64,000 bases of DNA from Patiria miniata. Taxonomy: Eukaryota > Echinodermata > Asteroidea > Valvatida > Asterinidae. The stretch lies in NCBI RefSeq assembly GCF_015706575.1, contig NW_024037065.1, positions 1,240,001-1,304,000 on the forward strand. Reading direction: 5' to 3'. The position numbers were made by a program, and so were the translations under genes. Positions 1 through 10,861 of the stretch are shown here, piece by piece; the stretch's first letter is position 1; every line of letters starts with the position of its first letter. A model generated the notes under the pieces. It searched no databases and had not been told where the DNA came from. It saw nothing but the letters and a program-made list of their open reading frames with translations.

Positions 1-596
1 TTGTAGACGTGAAAAAAAAAGATGCTAATTTGTTTTCTCTAAATTTCTAAATTATCCGTAAAAATCCCAAAATATTTCTTTAACATATGTGCAGTAGACA
101 TATGAATGATTACAAAAATTAATAAATCTGAAAATCGACAAATAACCCGCCATTTGCTTTTTTCATTATTTTTTTCATTACATCCTTTGCCCAGTTCCGT
201 CTCATTTTGCCAGAACGCCTATTTTTGAGAATGGTTTGTAAAGAAACAATGTTCCTAGCATTACCATGCATTCAATGTTATTTTTCTTTCCGATGGTGCA
301 TTTTTTCTTTTCTTTTTGTGTGTTTCAAAACAACCGGCCCAAGTTCATAAGTAATAAAACCATGTGCTTTGCACTAGGTCTATGTAATTTTGCTTACATG
401 GAAATATTTTTTAACTCTTACAATTTGGAAAATATGCACAAAAAGAGAAAATTTGCCTTTAAAAAATACTTGAATTAAAATGCAAAATCTAATTGTAATA
501 AACAATTGTAATAAATTAGGCGAAGGGAATAATCAAGATGTTGTTATTGATTTGTTCAGATTTTTTTATTTTCATTTTTTTTTTAGGGGGGGAACA
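1..596. other. AT-rich stretch without a recognisable gene
   Basis: Low-complexity A/T-rich DNA with poly-T runs. The only open frame of note (70 codons near 266-478) is Phe/Asn/Lys-rich and looks like chance. I see no conserved motif. Confidence 0.5.
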
Positions 597-1463
597 CTTT
601 TTTTTTTTTACACCCAATGGTTTGCCGTTGATTATCAATGATTATAGTTTCTTATTGTTGTTCAATTTAAGCTATGTTACATTTCCTGTTTCTAAACTTT
701 TCTAGTTTTATATATATTTTAAAAAAGCATTTTTTCAATGTTAGTTTGTTATGGGATGAGCAACATCAGCACAATATAGTTATAAGGAATATTGTTATTT
801 GGGGCAGCTCAACTTAAAAAGGCAAAATCTCAAGTGGTTCTTTGAATTATTTTTTTTGATAAATATACTTAAAATCCCATCCCATATATAGTTTCATCTA
901 GTTTTGCCTGATATCTATGGCACTTCAGAATCGCGAACACAGTCGCCAGAATGAGAAGAAGTATTGTCACAAACAAAAACCTAAATACCACTTTCTCTTC
1001 AACTGTATCCATTTCTGAATAGAAAACCAGGTTGCTGTACTGCAGTGCAACACACAGCGGCTTCAAAATGGCTGCCAATCTACAGAAGTGTTGTGTCAAG
1101 TAATTTACCACTTAACCGTGGACACTTTTTGAATGCAATACCAGCACAATAACATGTATCTTTTCAGTCAAGGATGTGGCACATGAGAACATGCCCTATG
1201 CATGCTGCTGTACACGAAAATGTAATACTTTAAAGATGAATGAAAAAAAAGAAAAAGAAACGGTCAAATCCAAGCCTCTGTCTATGTTCCTTTTTCTCCC
1301 CTTGTAACTCTATTGTGCTGATTTTGCTCCTTCTAAACTAAGTACCATAGTAACAATGCTTTAGAAAAGTTTAGAAACAGGAAATGTAATGTAGCTTAAC
1401 TTGAACAATTACCATCTATAATCACTGATAATCAACGGCAAACCATCGGGTTTAAAAAAAGTG
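597..1463. mobile_element. Foldback/TIR element of about 0.87 kb
   Basis: The stretch at about 597-710 is repeated in inverted orientation at about 1350-1463. Both arms carry CACTTTTTTT at the outer edge, then a shared TGGTTTGCCGTTGATTATCA and, about 70 bp in, the shared block ACATTTCCTGTTTCTAAAC. The arms are about 100 bp, diverged by small indels. The interior is roughly 650 bp and contains one short open frame. This is the structure of a non-autonomous DNA transposon or foldback element. No clear target duplication could be fixed by eye, partly because the left flank is a poly-T/poly-G run. Confidence 0.7.
869..1111 (-). CDS. Small open frame with one predicted membrane segment (doubtful)
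   Basis: An 80-codon frame inside the 597-1463 foldback element. From the second Met (around residue 34) the product is an acidic start, then a run of about 20 hydrophobic residues (FLFVTILLLILATVFAIL) and a short charged tail beginning KCHRYQ. That is the layout of a small single-pass membrane protein or of a membrane-anchor exon captured by the element. I recognise no family. The frame could also be chance. Position inside a mobile element and lack of a visible promoter argue against a host gene. Confidence 0.2.
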   Translation of the reverse strand: MVNYLTQHFCRLAAILKPLCVALQYSNLVFYSEMDTVEEKVVFRFLFVTILLLILATVFAILKCHRYQAKLDETIYGMGF

Positions 1464-1529
1464 AGTTGCACCCTTTCGTCGCCGTATACGGATCTCTTCA
1501 ACCTGCGTAAGCGATGTCCATGTTGCGAC

Positions 1530-2692
1530 TTATTCTCGCTCTCGTTCTTGATGCCGATAGCCTTCTTGCAGGGTTTTTAAGTAGATGACAGCGTACCCGC
1601 GACGTATATCCCCCTTTACCACTATGTTGTCATCCCGATACCAGTAGGTCACCTTCACCTCTCTGATCCTTACCGCCTGGCCGGGTAACAACTTCTCGAG
1701 AGGCAGTGGTTTCTTGGAAATATGTGGATCCTTCTCTTCGACGACTCCCTGACCACTGGTCATCATCATCATCATCATCCCCAAAGGCTTACCTCTGGCA
1801 GACTCCCTAGGCGTAGGCTGTTCGTCAACGCCAGCGACTTCGTCCTCAACCTCCCAGTTGATTGGACTTGCTGTTATCGCAATCTCTGCAGCTCCACCCT
1901 CTTTAGGAATGTCGGGAAAAGTAGAAGCTACCTCAATTTCCAACGCCATGTCGAGAGGGTCACTGAAGGCCTCTGGCTGACGATTGTCCTCAATCTGACG
2001 GGTTTCCTCAGCTGCGAGCACTGTCGCTGGATCTCCCTCTGGGGCAGACATACGAAGGCTTGAATCTGGCTTCTGCTGTACGAGCTTCTTCACTGGAACA
2101 CTTCTCGTGCTCACCAGCACCTCACCCAGGTCATCGTCGGGTGCTCGCGAAACGGTCGAAGGCGCCTTTCTTCGATGTTACTTGGACTTATTATCCTCAT
2201 CGCTCTCCCATCTCCGTTCCGTAATGGTTACATCACGTTCACCCTTTTTCGGAGTAGAGCTCTTCTTCTCTTCCCGCACAACAGATGTCTTCTTTTTTTC
2301 GCCTTTGACACGCCTATCTTCCTTGCTTCTTCTCTTGGTCTGGCGATGATGACTCTCTACCATGTATTTGGAGCGCCTTTTCACCCTTGCCTCGTAGGTC
2401 TCTGCTTCGATACACCCAACCTCGCCTTCAGTGGAGGGATGACAATCTCGATAGTGCATCCTCATGTTATCTCTACGATTGTTTTGTTAGAGCACAGGCC
2501 GCACCAATAGAACACCTTTGGACCGTGGGTCACTTCCTTGTGTCGCTCCAGGCTCCTTTTGTGTAAGAAGACACCCAAGCATTGTGGACACTCGAAGACT
2601 TTTGCTTCGTCTAGGTCTCGTGGAGTCCTCTTCTTTGCTGGGGAGTTTCTGCCCATGACGGTTCTGTCAATGAATAACAGAAAACAAACCAT
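1530..2692 (-). pseudogene. Accessory 3' ORF of gypsy element 1: C2H2 zinc-finger protein, frameshifted
   Basis: Three consecutive minus-strand open frames (2692-2462, 2465-2178, 2120-1530) read as one protein broken by frameshifts. The first holds a classical C2H2 finger (FECPQC...ERHKEVTH) and the start of a second (YWCGLC), whose His pair (MHYRDCH) lies in the next frame, so a 1-nt slip near 2470 split the finger. A Lys/Arg/Glu-rich basic linker and a long acidic region follow. The C-terminal block has a KVTYWYRDDNIVVKGDIRRGYAVIYLK-like segment at about 1560-1650. It lies on the same strand as, and just downstream of, the integrase at 2797-3955, so I infer an extra ORF of that retrotransposon. 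A host zinc-finger gene fragment is the alternative. A run of ATG codons encodes six consecutive Met (about 1760-1780). Confidence 0.5.
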
Positions 2693-2796
2693 CTGGTTAG
2701 CACCTACTGCCTCCTAGTATTATATACATATTTACAGCATAATATCACCCGCCTACACCTTGAAACAGGTCATGCCCAGATAGGTTTTTATGAATT

Positions 2797-3955
2797 CTAC
2801 TGGTAACGATGCGGTATGCGACGGGTTCTGGGCGGGTTACACCTTAGGTTGGGTCTATTTACAGACTGATCTGCCACGTCCGTTCCTACTCTATGCCTGC
2901 CTTGCTCAGCAATAGGTGTTACTTCTTCTCCATCGAAGGTATCCGGGGGCTGTGTTCTCCCTATTTCCTCTCCACTAGGTGACACAAACGAGCCATTAAA
3001 CTCTCGTGCATCGTCCACCCCCGCAGCCGCGCCTCTTCGTCCCTGCGGATTAGTCTCTCGTCCCTGCGGATTAGTCCAGGGCTGGAGTGAGCGCCCGTCG
3101 TATGGCTTTATAATGGACGACCACCTTCTTCCCCGTAGGACTCTTTTGACGGTGGAAGGTGACATCTGATTTTGGTGTCCCAGTCTCGTTGGCGTTTGTG
3201 CGGCTCTATCATCCACTAATTCTATCATCCACTAATCCACTAATCCAGCATTCCACTAAGCCATCCGACTTGGGACTGTAAGGCGAGTTTTTTTCTATCC
3301 CGAGGACTCTGCACATCTCTGTAAAGACGGCCGACTCGAAATTCCTCCGCTGATCTGAATGTAACTGGAGAGGTAGTCCAAACCTACACACAAATTATTG
3401 CACCAATTTATCTGCTACTGTCTCAGCTGTCTGGTCTTGGATCGGGTAGGCCTCCATCCATTTGCTAAAATAATCTCATACCAGAAGTATGTATCGGTTA
3501 CCCCTTTCTGTGTCCGGCAGAGGTCCAACTACGTCAATAGCAACACGATCTAAAAGTTCACCAACTGTGTATTGCTGTAACTGGGCACGTCTCTTCTTTG
3601 CAGGCGATTTCTTCTGGGCACATAAATCGCACTGTCCTACTAGGGACCTAATATCTGCACTCATCCCTTACCAATAGAATCGTATACGGACCCTTGCCAT
3701 GGTCTTATTCAGGCCAAGGTGCCAACCTGCCACGCCAACGTGTATCTCATTGACTATCTGCCCTCTACAACCAGCGGGCAACACCAGTTTCCAGACGACT
3801 TGGTCGCCATTGTCGGACTCCCACCTTCGGTAGAGTACACCAATACGGACAACTAACTGATCCCAAAGCAACCAATACGCCTTTCTCATTGGTGAATTAG
3901 GTGTTATACCTAACCAGTCTCCTCTAGGCGTATTCTCCTCTTTCCCTTCCAACAC
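2797..3955 (-). pseudogene. Gypsy element 1 integrase (degenerate)
   Basis: Minus-strand pieces in order: an HHCC-type zinc region (HVGVAGWHLGLNKTMARVR, 3955-3668, then CDLCAQKKSPAKK at 3664-3476), a core start (RVAIDVVGPLPDTERGNRYI), a later core piece with HSDQRRNFES and SPKSDGLVE (3391-3209), and a C-terminal tail (3228-2797). The final catalytic Glu region is followed at once by unrelated frame, so part of the C-terminal domain is deleted. A short direct repetition of ATCCACTAAT (about 3205-3245) sits at that junction. Ty3/gypsy integrase inserts the cDNA; this copy is broken by frameshifts and stops. Its closest relative in the window is the plus-strand element at 12.4-16.7 kb (shared KSPxKK, QY.VG and R.A.DV.G words). 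Confidence 0.8.
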
Positions 3956-4615
3956 TCAACGTAAAGATGGATCTTCTAGTTGCGCCTTTCGCCAACACTC
4001 GTTCGTTATTGTAGGCGCTGTTGTCACGATTCTTAAGGCCGGTGTTGTCTCTTTGGGACTGCCTTCATTGGTACCTGTCATTTCTCTTTTATCTTCCCGT
4101 CTACACTGTGGACACGGTCTTCTACTAAGCCCATCTGCGTTCTGGTGAGATCTTCCTGGGCGATGGACTACAGTCAAATCATATTCACTGATCACCTGCA
4201 GCTAGCGTGCTAATTGGCCTTGGGGGTCCTTGAAATTGGTAAGCCAGCAGAGTGCTCCATGGTCGCTCCTGACGATGAATTTTCGGCCATATAGGTATTG
4301 GCGGAATTTCTTCAAGAACACCACGACGGCCAAAAGTTCGCGCCTTGTAACACAAAAAATGCGTTCAGTTTTACTGAGGACTCTGCTGCCATAGGCGATA
4401 GCCCTCTCTTCAACAGCGAGTTTTGGGAAAGGACTGCCCCCACTCCATCGTTGCTGGCATCTGTATGCAGTATGTATTCTGCCTCTGAATCTGGATATGC
4501 CAATATAGGCGCTTCCGGCAGTCCCTTTTTTAACTCTTGGGAAAGCTGTCTCACTCCCTTTGTCCCATTCGAATTCTCTTCCCCTTCTCTGTAAGTCGGT
4601 GCAGGGGACGAGCAA
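3956..4615 (-). pseudogene. Gypsy element 1 RNase H
   Basis: Two adjoining minus-strand frames (4615-4202 and 4195-3956), separated by an in-frame TAG, carry the Ty3/gypsy RNase H pattern: an ILHTDASNDGVGAVL block in the shifted frame 4554-4312, then AYGSRVLSKTER, CVTRRELLAVV, YGRKFIVRSDHGAL and, after the stop, VVHRPGRSHQNADGLSRRP. The order is that of an intact gypsy RNase H, but the domain is split between two frames, so it is inactive as read. Confidence 0.8.
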
Positions 4616-4893
4616 TATCGGCGAAGGCTTTGATGAATCTCCTGTAATAACTAGCCAGTCCGCGGAAGCTTTGGACTTCTGTCACATTCTTAGGCGTAGG
4701 CCACTCCTTGACAGCAAGAATGTTTGCAGGGTCGGTTGATATGCCATCATTTGATACAACATGGTTAAGGTATAGCACGCTGCGTTTGAATAGGTGCCAA
4801 TTCTTAGGCTTCAGTTTTAATCCGGCCTGTCGCAGGCGCTGAAATACCACCTCCAGGCGCTGAAGTTCATCCTCTACTGTTCGGGCAAATACT
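4551..4893 (-). pseudogene. Gypsy element 1 RT, C-terminal half
   Basis: The frame reads FARTVEDELQRLEVVFQRL, then LKPKNWHLF, LNHVVSNDGISTDP and VQSFRGLASYYRRFI, the palm and thumb part of a Ty3/gypsy reverse transcriptase immediately after the YxDD box. The YLDD box itself lies 1.9 kb away at about 6830, because foreign DNA (4894-6822) interrupts the gene exactly between DDVIV and FARTVEDE. Confidence 0.85.
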
Positions 4894-6822
4894 GTGGCGG
4901 AAATTTGAAAAGAGTGATCGGTCCGTATGATTCGCGGTCCGTCAAACTTGTCCAAGATGTTACCAGGACGATAGCGCTGCCACCAGGCGGAAAATGTATA
5001 GGCCCTAAACCCCCGGAGTTCCGCCTCACCGGTTTAGTATTTCTTAATCTGCGTCTAAAGTTCGTAGTCAAAATATATGACCCAGTGAAGACGTTTAGTG
5101 AAGTGACAAACAGTCTTACTAGTTCCTAAGGACTGACTCAAGAAAGGTACACCTCAGGCAAATCTTCAGCACAACTCGAAATCTAGCAATTTAATTCAAA
5201 ACTGAACAACAGTCAAAAGAACAATGCCAAGGATGAGCTTAAACTTAAATTCATTCAAAGCTGAGTAAATACAGTAAATGACAGTGCACTTTGCACTGGT
5301 GAGGAACGAGTCTAGGGGCCTAATCTCTGGAATTTATTTACCCGAAGGGGAGGATACCTTTAAAGGATAGTGCTCTATGCACTGGGAGGCAAAACAATAA
5401 GGCTCCAAGTTATTCCCTAAACTTTACTATAAACTTAACAACGGGCAAATCCTATGCCCTTATACAAAAAATAACTACAGGCTATTACGTCTGCCTGGTC
5501 AAAAACAAATATCACTACGTTAGGCAATTCCATCTGCCGGTAGTTACCCAAATATAAACACGACTAGGCAATTCCGTCTGCCAGTCCAAATGTCTCGCTA
5601 AGTCAAGGCCTCTGACGGGTCTGCCAGTAGTTTCTTGAATCTGCTTAGCTCCTGAGATAACTTAGATGACCTTAGATTATTTGATCCAGCTCCTCCATTC
5701 CAATAATAAGTGACTTACAAAGTGTCCTCCAAATTCGGCTCCTCAATTGGCTCCTCTGCTCCTCAACTCCTTATACCTTAACTGGCTCCTCTCCTCAGCT
5801 CCTCACTGGCTCCTCAGTTCCTCAATTACTCCTCAACTTCTTAATTCCAAACCTCCCTAACTTAATTTATAATAACTATTTTTCCCCAATGAATCTGCAC
5901 GCTAATGTAAACATTAAACATGCCCTGTACGTGCCTATTAGCTCCTTCACTAGCTCCTGTGCTCCTCAGCTCCTCAACTTCTCAGAGATCAGCAGTACTA
6001 CAACTTGACAAATGCAAACTCAATTAACTAAATCACCCGAACCCCGAATTCACAAAAATTTGCCCTATTTTTACTCTTTGGATCGCGCGACTTACACACA
6101 GACTGCGCGTACGCGTAGTAAATAAGCCACGCCCACAAGTTGTAAACTAGCAAAAATTACGTTACACAACAAAGTTTTCATTCATCTGAAAAATCAATAA
6201 TTTAATACTGTACATACATCACTCAAAGTATACAAATAATCCTTAAATCATAAGCTTTCATTTACACTGAAAAACAGAACAACAGATTTCCCCAGATTGC
6301 TCACAATAGGGCAAAAACAAAGTTGGTGACTGGACGTAAACATGACCTAATTTCATTGACAAAAATCCAGTGATGTCATACTCATGAATATTCATGAAGC
6401 ATTTGAGGCCTTGGCAGACGAAATCATTACAAATTTCGGTAAATAATTGCCTACTGAAATATTTTCTGCCAAAAACTTGATCTAAGTGTTGAAATAGGTA
6501 AAGATAAAGGAAATACAACTTTCTGCTCTTATAAATCTCAGTTTTATAATCTAAAATCAGAAATATTCTTTAAAAACTTTAGGCCAATCCGAACAGATTT
6601 TAGAAACAAGGAGGCGGCCAAGTTGGATTTACCCTTACTCTATTTTTAGCACACACAAACACATGGCAGTGGCAGTGCATGAAAACAGCTGACGGTTGGT
6701 GAATACTAGCGATAAAATAAGTCATCAAACAGTTATAAAAGTGGATGGAACCTAGTAAAAAGTTACCCAGGCGTACAGGAGTGTCTAAGAAAATGACCAG
6801 TGTGGCATTTTCGTCACACACT
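4894..6822. mobile_element. Unclassified 1.9 kb insertion inside gypsy element 1 RT
   Basis: The two halves of the RT reading frame rejoin without loss if this segment is removed, so it is an insertion. It starts TGTGGCGGAAATTT and ends ...TTCGTCACAC(A), giving weakly similar termini when the right end is reversed (TGTG.GACGAAAA), but I could not confirm a TIR or a target duplication. The interior is non-coding and holds degenerate GCTCCTCA repeats (about 5690-5990) and imperfect copies of TAGGCAATTCCRTCTGCC (about 5520-5600). Small open frames here carry no known motif. It may be a solo LTR or a non-autonomous element. Confidence 0.55.
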
Positions 6823-7606
6823 ATTACATCGTCGAGATATATCAAAACTGTCTCCCACTGCAGACCTGTCAAGACGCACTCCATCAAGCGCTCAAACGTC
6901 GACGGGGCGTTACATAAGCCGAACGGCATGACCCGCCAGCAATATAAACCTCCCCGTACAACGAAAGCAGACTTCTTTTGTGCATCTTGGTCCAACTCCA
7001 CTTGCCAATACCCCGAGGACACGTCCAAGGTCGAGAACCACTTCGCACCTGCCAAATTGTCCAGCAAATCATCTATTCGAGGCATCGGGTACGCGTCTTT
7101 CAACGTCACATAATTAAGGCGCCGGTATTCAACGCAGAAGAACGACATTTGCCATCTGATGGTTCAATTCGGCCGTCCTGTAAGAGGTTCTGCACCTGTT
7201 GGCTTAACTCTTCTTTGTCACGTTGGGGATATCTTCTTGGTCTCTCCTTCATAGGCCTCGCCTCTCCTGTGTTTATGCTGTGTTTCACACGATCAGTGCG
7301 GCCTATGTCGCTGTCACTCTTCGAAAATACATCACTGTAGTCACTTAGTAACTTTGCTATCTTGTCATGGTGTTCGAATGGAACCCCCTCTTTACTTCTC
7401 CAATATAAATCAGCGACATGGTCAGGTACACTTAGCAGGCGCTGATCAGATGATGATTGGTGCTTCATCTGTTCAATATCACCTTCACCTATGCTTGTGA
7501 GTGTTCCTGCCATTGTCCCTTTCTTTACCACGCACAATCGTTTTCCATTGTTGAAAACTCTGATTGGTATAGCATCACTATCGGTTCTCACAAGAGTACG
7601 GGCCAC
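6823..7606 (-). pseudogene. Gypsy element 1 RT, N-terminal half, and PR-RT linker
   Basis: Frame 7606-7106 is the linker that precedes RT, with VKHSINTGEARPMKERPRR and the RIEPS start of RT. It then slips; frame 7148-6823 continues with FCVEYRRLN, LKDAYPMPRIDDLLD, FSTLDVSSGYWQVEL, VMPFGLCNAPSTFERLM and the catalytic VLIYLDDVIV. The motifs assign it to Ty3/gypsy. About 20 residues around the first RT block are missing at the frame change near 7150. The gene is then cut by the 4894-6822 insertion. Confidence 0.85.
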
Positions 7607-7775
7607 AATGACACCCTTATTGGCTATTTCACTCCTATCTACTGGCTCTATTATTGCATACCCCTTCGAAGGCGTCTAGCGAGCCACGTGCCCTGGAACT
7701 AGCGCCTCGTGCCCAGGCGGTATTCTAGTCGTGCGATCAACAACCACCCTGGCGCACAATGTATCACCTCTTTTG

Positions 7776-8124
7776 TCAGTTAACCCTCTCTCCGTTTATC
7801 ACAAGTTCCATGGTCTGAAAATTCAAGCTTCCACCTGTAGGTAGTAGAAAATCCATCCCAAGGATTCCCTCTAGCTTGTCCAGTTTACCAAGCGTAGCCA
7901 AAACAGGATGCATGGTTCTCCCTAACCGCATTGTGATCCATGCACTCCCAATACTCCAGTGGAGTCCCATCTGCAGTTCGTATTCGCGAACCAATAGTAA
8001 TCATCGGTGGCCGTTCCGTAGGCGCAATCTTATAGTACAGGGTAGATGATAAAACAGTGCTCGTTGCCCCGGTATCCACTAATAAACTTGCTTTCTCTCC
8101 CCAGACAATCACTGGCACAAACAA
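7776..8124 (-). pseudogene. Gypsy element 1 aspartic protease
   Basis: Minus-strand frame 8124-7885 contains LLVDTGATSTVLS, the DTGA active-site motif of a retropepsin. The protein continues in a second frame (7994-7776) with LEGILGMDFLLPTGGSLNF, the usual ILGMDFL flap region. A frameshift near 7950 separates the two. No gag is found upstream: after about 8130 the sequence becomes the unrelated plus-strand gene fragment, so the element is 5'-truncated. Confidence 0.8.
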
Positions 8125-8186
8125 CCCACTTATGCGTCACGCAAGTGTTGTGACTTAATCTTTGCCCCCATCTCCTCAAATTCTAT

Positions 8187-10276
8187 TTGATGTCCTCTTC
8201 CACTATGAAGCATTCATGCAAGGTAATTTTGTTAAAGTGTCAGGGGAATTACGGGTTCTCACAGGTTGCCTGTGACCATGCAATTGAGCAAACTTGCAAC
8301 CGTGACTCCAAAACCAAGGGTGGAGTTGTCGGTTTTACAACACACAAGGGTGCAGTCCAGACCATCTCCAAGCAGTGTGAGGACATGGCAGGTAGAGGCA
8401 GCCAGACAAGAAGCAGGAAGGAGATTGACACAACTAGGGTGAAAAGGGATGAGGAGGATGTTTGTGCCATTATTTCCACAATTAAAACGATGATAAATCC
8501 CTTTGAAGAAACAAGTGATCATCTCCTTCATATTGCATCGGGGGCCATGGCTTCGAAGGAAGTTACAGATGACTACTTGCAAGCCCGGGCCAGCTTTGAT
8601 AGATTACTGCAAAGAGCGACTTCAGGGAGACAATGACGTGTTCTCCACTATAAACAAGCAAAAAAAAAAACCTTCAAGGCAATGCACAAGACAACAAGAA
8701 CCAAAGTTAAGGGTAAAGAGGTAACACTAAAGGCGGACCGAAACCTCTTCTAGCGAATTATCATTATCGCCAGTGTTCGCAAGTTGGACATTCCTAATAT
8801 GCTTACTTTCAACTTGGGTCCATTGCCACTGTCTTTGGCGAATTTCAATGGTGGCTTCAACAAAACAACAAAGGTTGGCTTGCTGCACTACATTGAATCT
8901 AAAGTTGATCCATCTCCACTTGAGGATAGCATCCCAGATGGTAGTGTGTGGATTGTGGATGGGATGGCCATGCTGCAGCAGTTGCCACAAAAAAGTGTTC
9001 CAGCAACTTTTGGTTTACTTGCTGATCATTTGTTGCAACAGCTCGTAAACATGGCCAAGAGTGTGAAGAGTGACTGCTTGCACTTCGTGATTTATTTATT
9101 TCCATGACTGGAAGCCATGTTACTAAGATCTATGGTGAAGACCAGAGGGTTCCACAGCAATAGAAAAATGTTCTTTCATGCAGTGAGAACAAAATGGCTT
9201 TTGTCCAGTTTTTGTTTGAATCATGGAGTTCACGTCCAGCAAGTGTCCTGGAAAAGATTACTGTTTTTGTTGCCCACGCTGATTTGTGTCATGCTCTCAA
9301 AGATGCCAGAGGTGAATAAGTTGCACAGCCTATTCCTGACCTCGCATGCAATCACGAAGAGGCAGATACAAGGCTTTTCTTACACTGCAAATATGCTGGA
9401 GCTCATCAGCCCTCTACTTCAACCACAGGCCCGTCAGCTGTGCATGTAGTCATAAGGAGTCCAGACACTGATGTGTTTGTCATAGGTGTTTCAAAGGCTC
9501 ATGAGGTTAATGGCACATTGCTTCTGCACACTGGTCGTGGGAACAACAAACGTATAATTAACCTGACGAGTGTACATAATTATCTTGGAGTTGGAGCAAG
9601 TAATGCCTTAATTGGCCTTCACTGCTTTACTGGATGTGACTCTGTGAGTGCATTCTATGGAAAGGGGAAGAGTAAGGCTGTAAAGATGTTGATTGGCAGT
9701 GATGATTTTCAGGCAGCTTTTAAGCAGGTAGGGGCCTCTTTCATCCCGAGTGAGAATTTGTTAACTGAAGTTGAGAGATTTGGTTGTGAGTTGTATGGCC
9801 AAAACTGCTCTATAGTCAATGAAGCTAGATACAACATGTTCCTGATGGCTACTAAAGCTGAAGCTTGCATGTCTCCTACAAGGGACTCCCTGCAAAAGCA
9901 TATGAGGAGAGCAAATTATCAGGCTGCTATTCACAGACGGTGCTTTGAGCAGTTTGCACAGATTCCCAGTCCAGATGGACATGGTTGGAAGGTCACCGAT
10001 AGAGTTGATTTGGAGAAAGATTGGAGAGATCAGCCACCAGCGCCAGATGGTGTGCTTGAATTGACTAACTGTGGCTGCAAGAAAACCAACAGTAAAGCAC
10101 CAGTGTCAAGTGCCAAAGGACGATGCTCATGCCGTCAGCATAACGTCCCCTGTACAGATCTTTGTACTTGTGTTGGTTGTGAAACTTCTGTTCCCACGGA
10201 GGACTCGGGTGATGATGATGATGGGGATGATGATGATGATGTGGATTCTGACAATGAATTAAATAGGGAAGTTTGA
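8187..10276 (+). pseudogene. Intronless broken copy of the XPG-like/CXC protein gene
   Basis: The 5' part is cut off. What remains is homologous to the minus-strand gene at 19.4-39.6 kb: GFSQ.. D..IE.TCNRDSK.KGG (8250-8330), the KSDSLLGP-type middle in several frames (8727-9107), and an open 278-codon C-terminal part (9440-10276). That part shows RSPDTDVFVIG and HCFTGCDSVSAFYGKGK, which fit the acidic and helix-hairpin motifs of XPG/FEN1-type nucleases. A CXC (CRC, Tesmin/TSO1-like) cysteine block (CGCKKTN...CSCRQHNVPCTDLCTCVGC) and an Asp-rich tail follow. At least three frame changes lie between 8600 and 9440. The two introns found at the equivalent positions of the other copy are absent, so this is a retrocopy or an intronless lineage. 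The nuclease role is inference from motif order. Confidence 0.7.
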
Positions 10277-10569
10277 AGCGTCATGGTAAATTGAGATGAT
10301 GTTAGGCTATCCATGAGGTTTAGCTTGTAAACTGTAAGTTGAATCATGATAAATGTAGATATTTTAGGTTTATCCATAACAAAGTTCTGGTTTCAGTGTA
10401 TTAAGATAATATTTAAATTTTGTCAATGGAATTTAATGAAAGAGTCTCATAAAGTTCTTGGATGTTGTTTCCTTAGATATATATTTCAGTTAAGTTCGGT
10501 TTATTCACTGATCAAAGTTTGCTTTTTTTTTCAACCTGAAAAAAAATGAAATGTAATTCACTTCAAATG

Positions 10570-10861
10570 TACTTAGGTAATATTACAATTTAACTGTGGT
10601 TTTATTATACTTTCATTATAATTCTATTGGAGATTGACTGCATATTTACTGTAGTGAAGGATAGAGGGTTATTGTAGTGGAACTACAATATACTTCAAAA
10701 TCACTATAGTAATATGAACATTTACTTTCAGTTTATTGCTATTTTATTATAATATTATTATAGAAATTACCCTACGTTTACTGCAGTAATAATAAGTTGT
10801 TACTGTAGTTATAGTGTAACATAATATGGTTATATTACAGTTTTCCATGGTTTTATTATAC
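10570..10861. repeat. AT-rich satellite, copy 1
   Basis: An AT-rich block with the words ATATTTACTGTAGTGAA, AACTACAATATACTTCAAAA and ACTTTCAGTTTATTGCTATT. The same sequence recurs at 42203-42255 and 54217-54535, where it runs for more than one unit, so it is a tandem repeat of about 240 bp. It ends exactly where the LTR beginning TGTGACGG starts. Confidence 0.7.
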
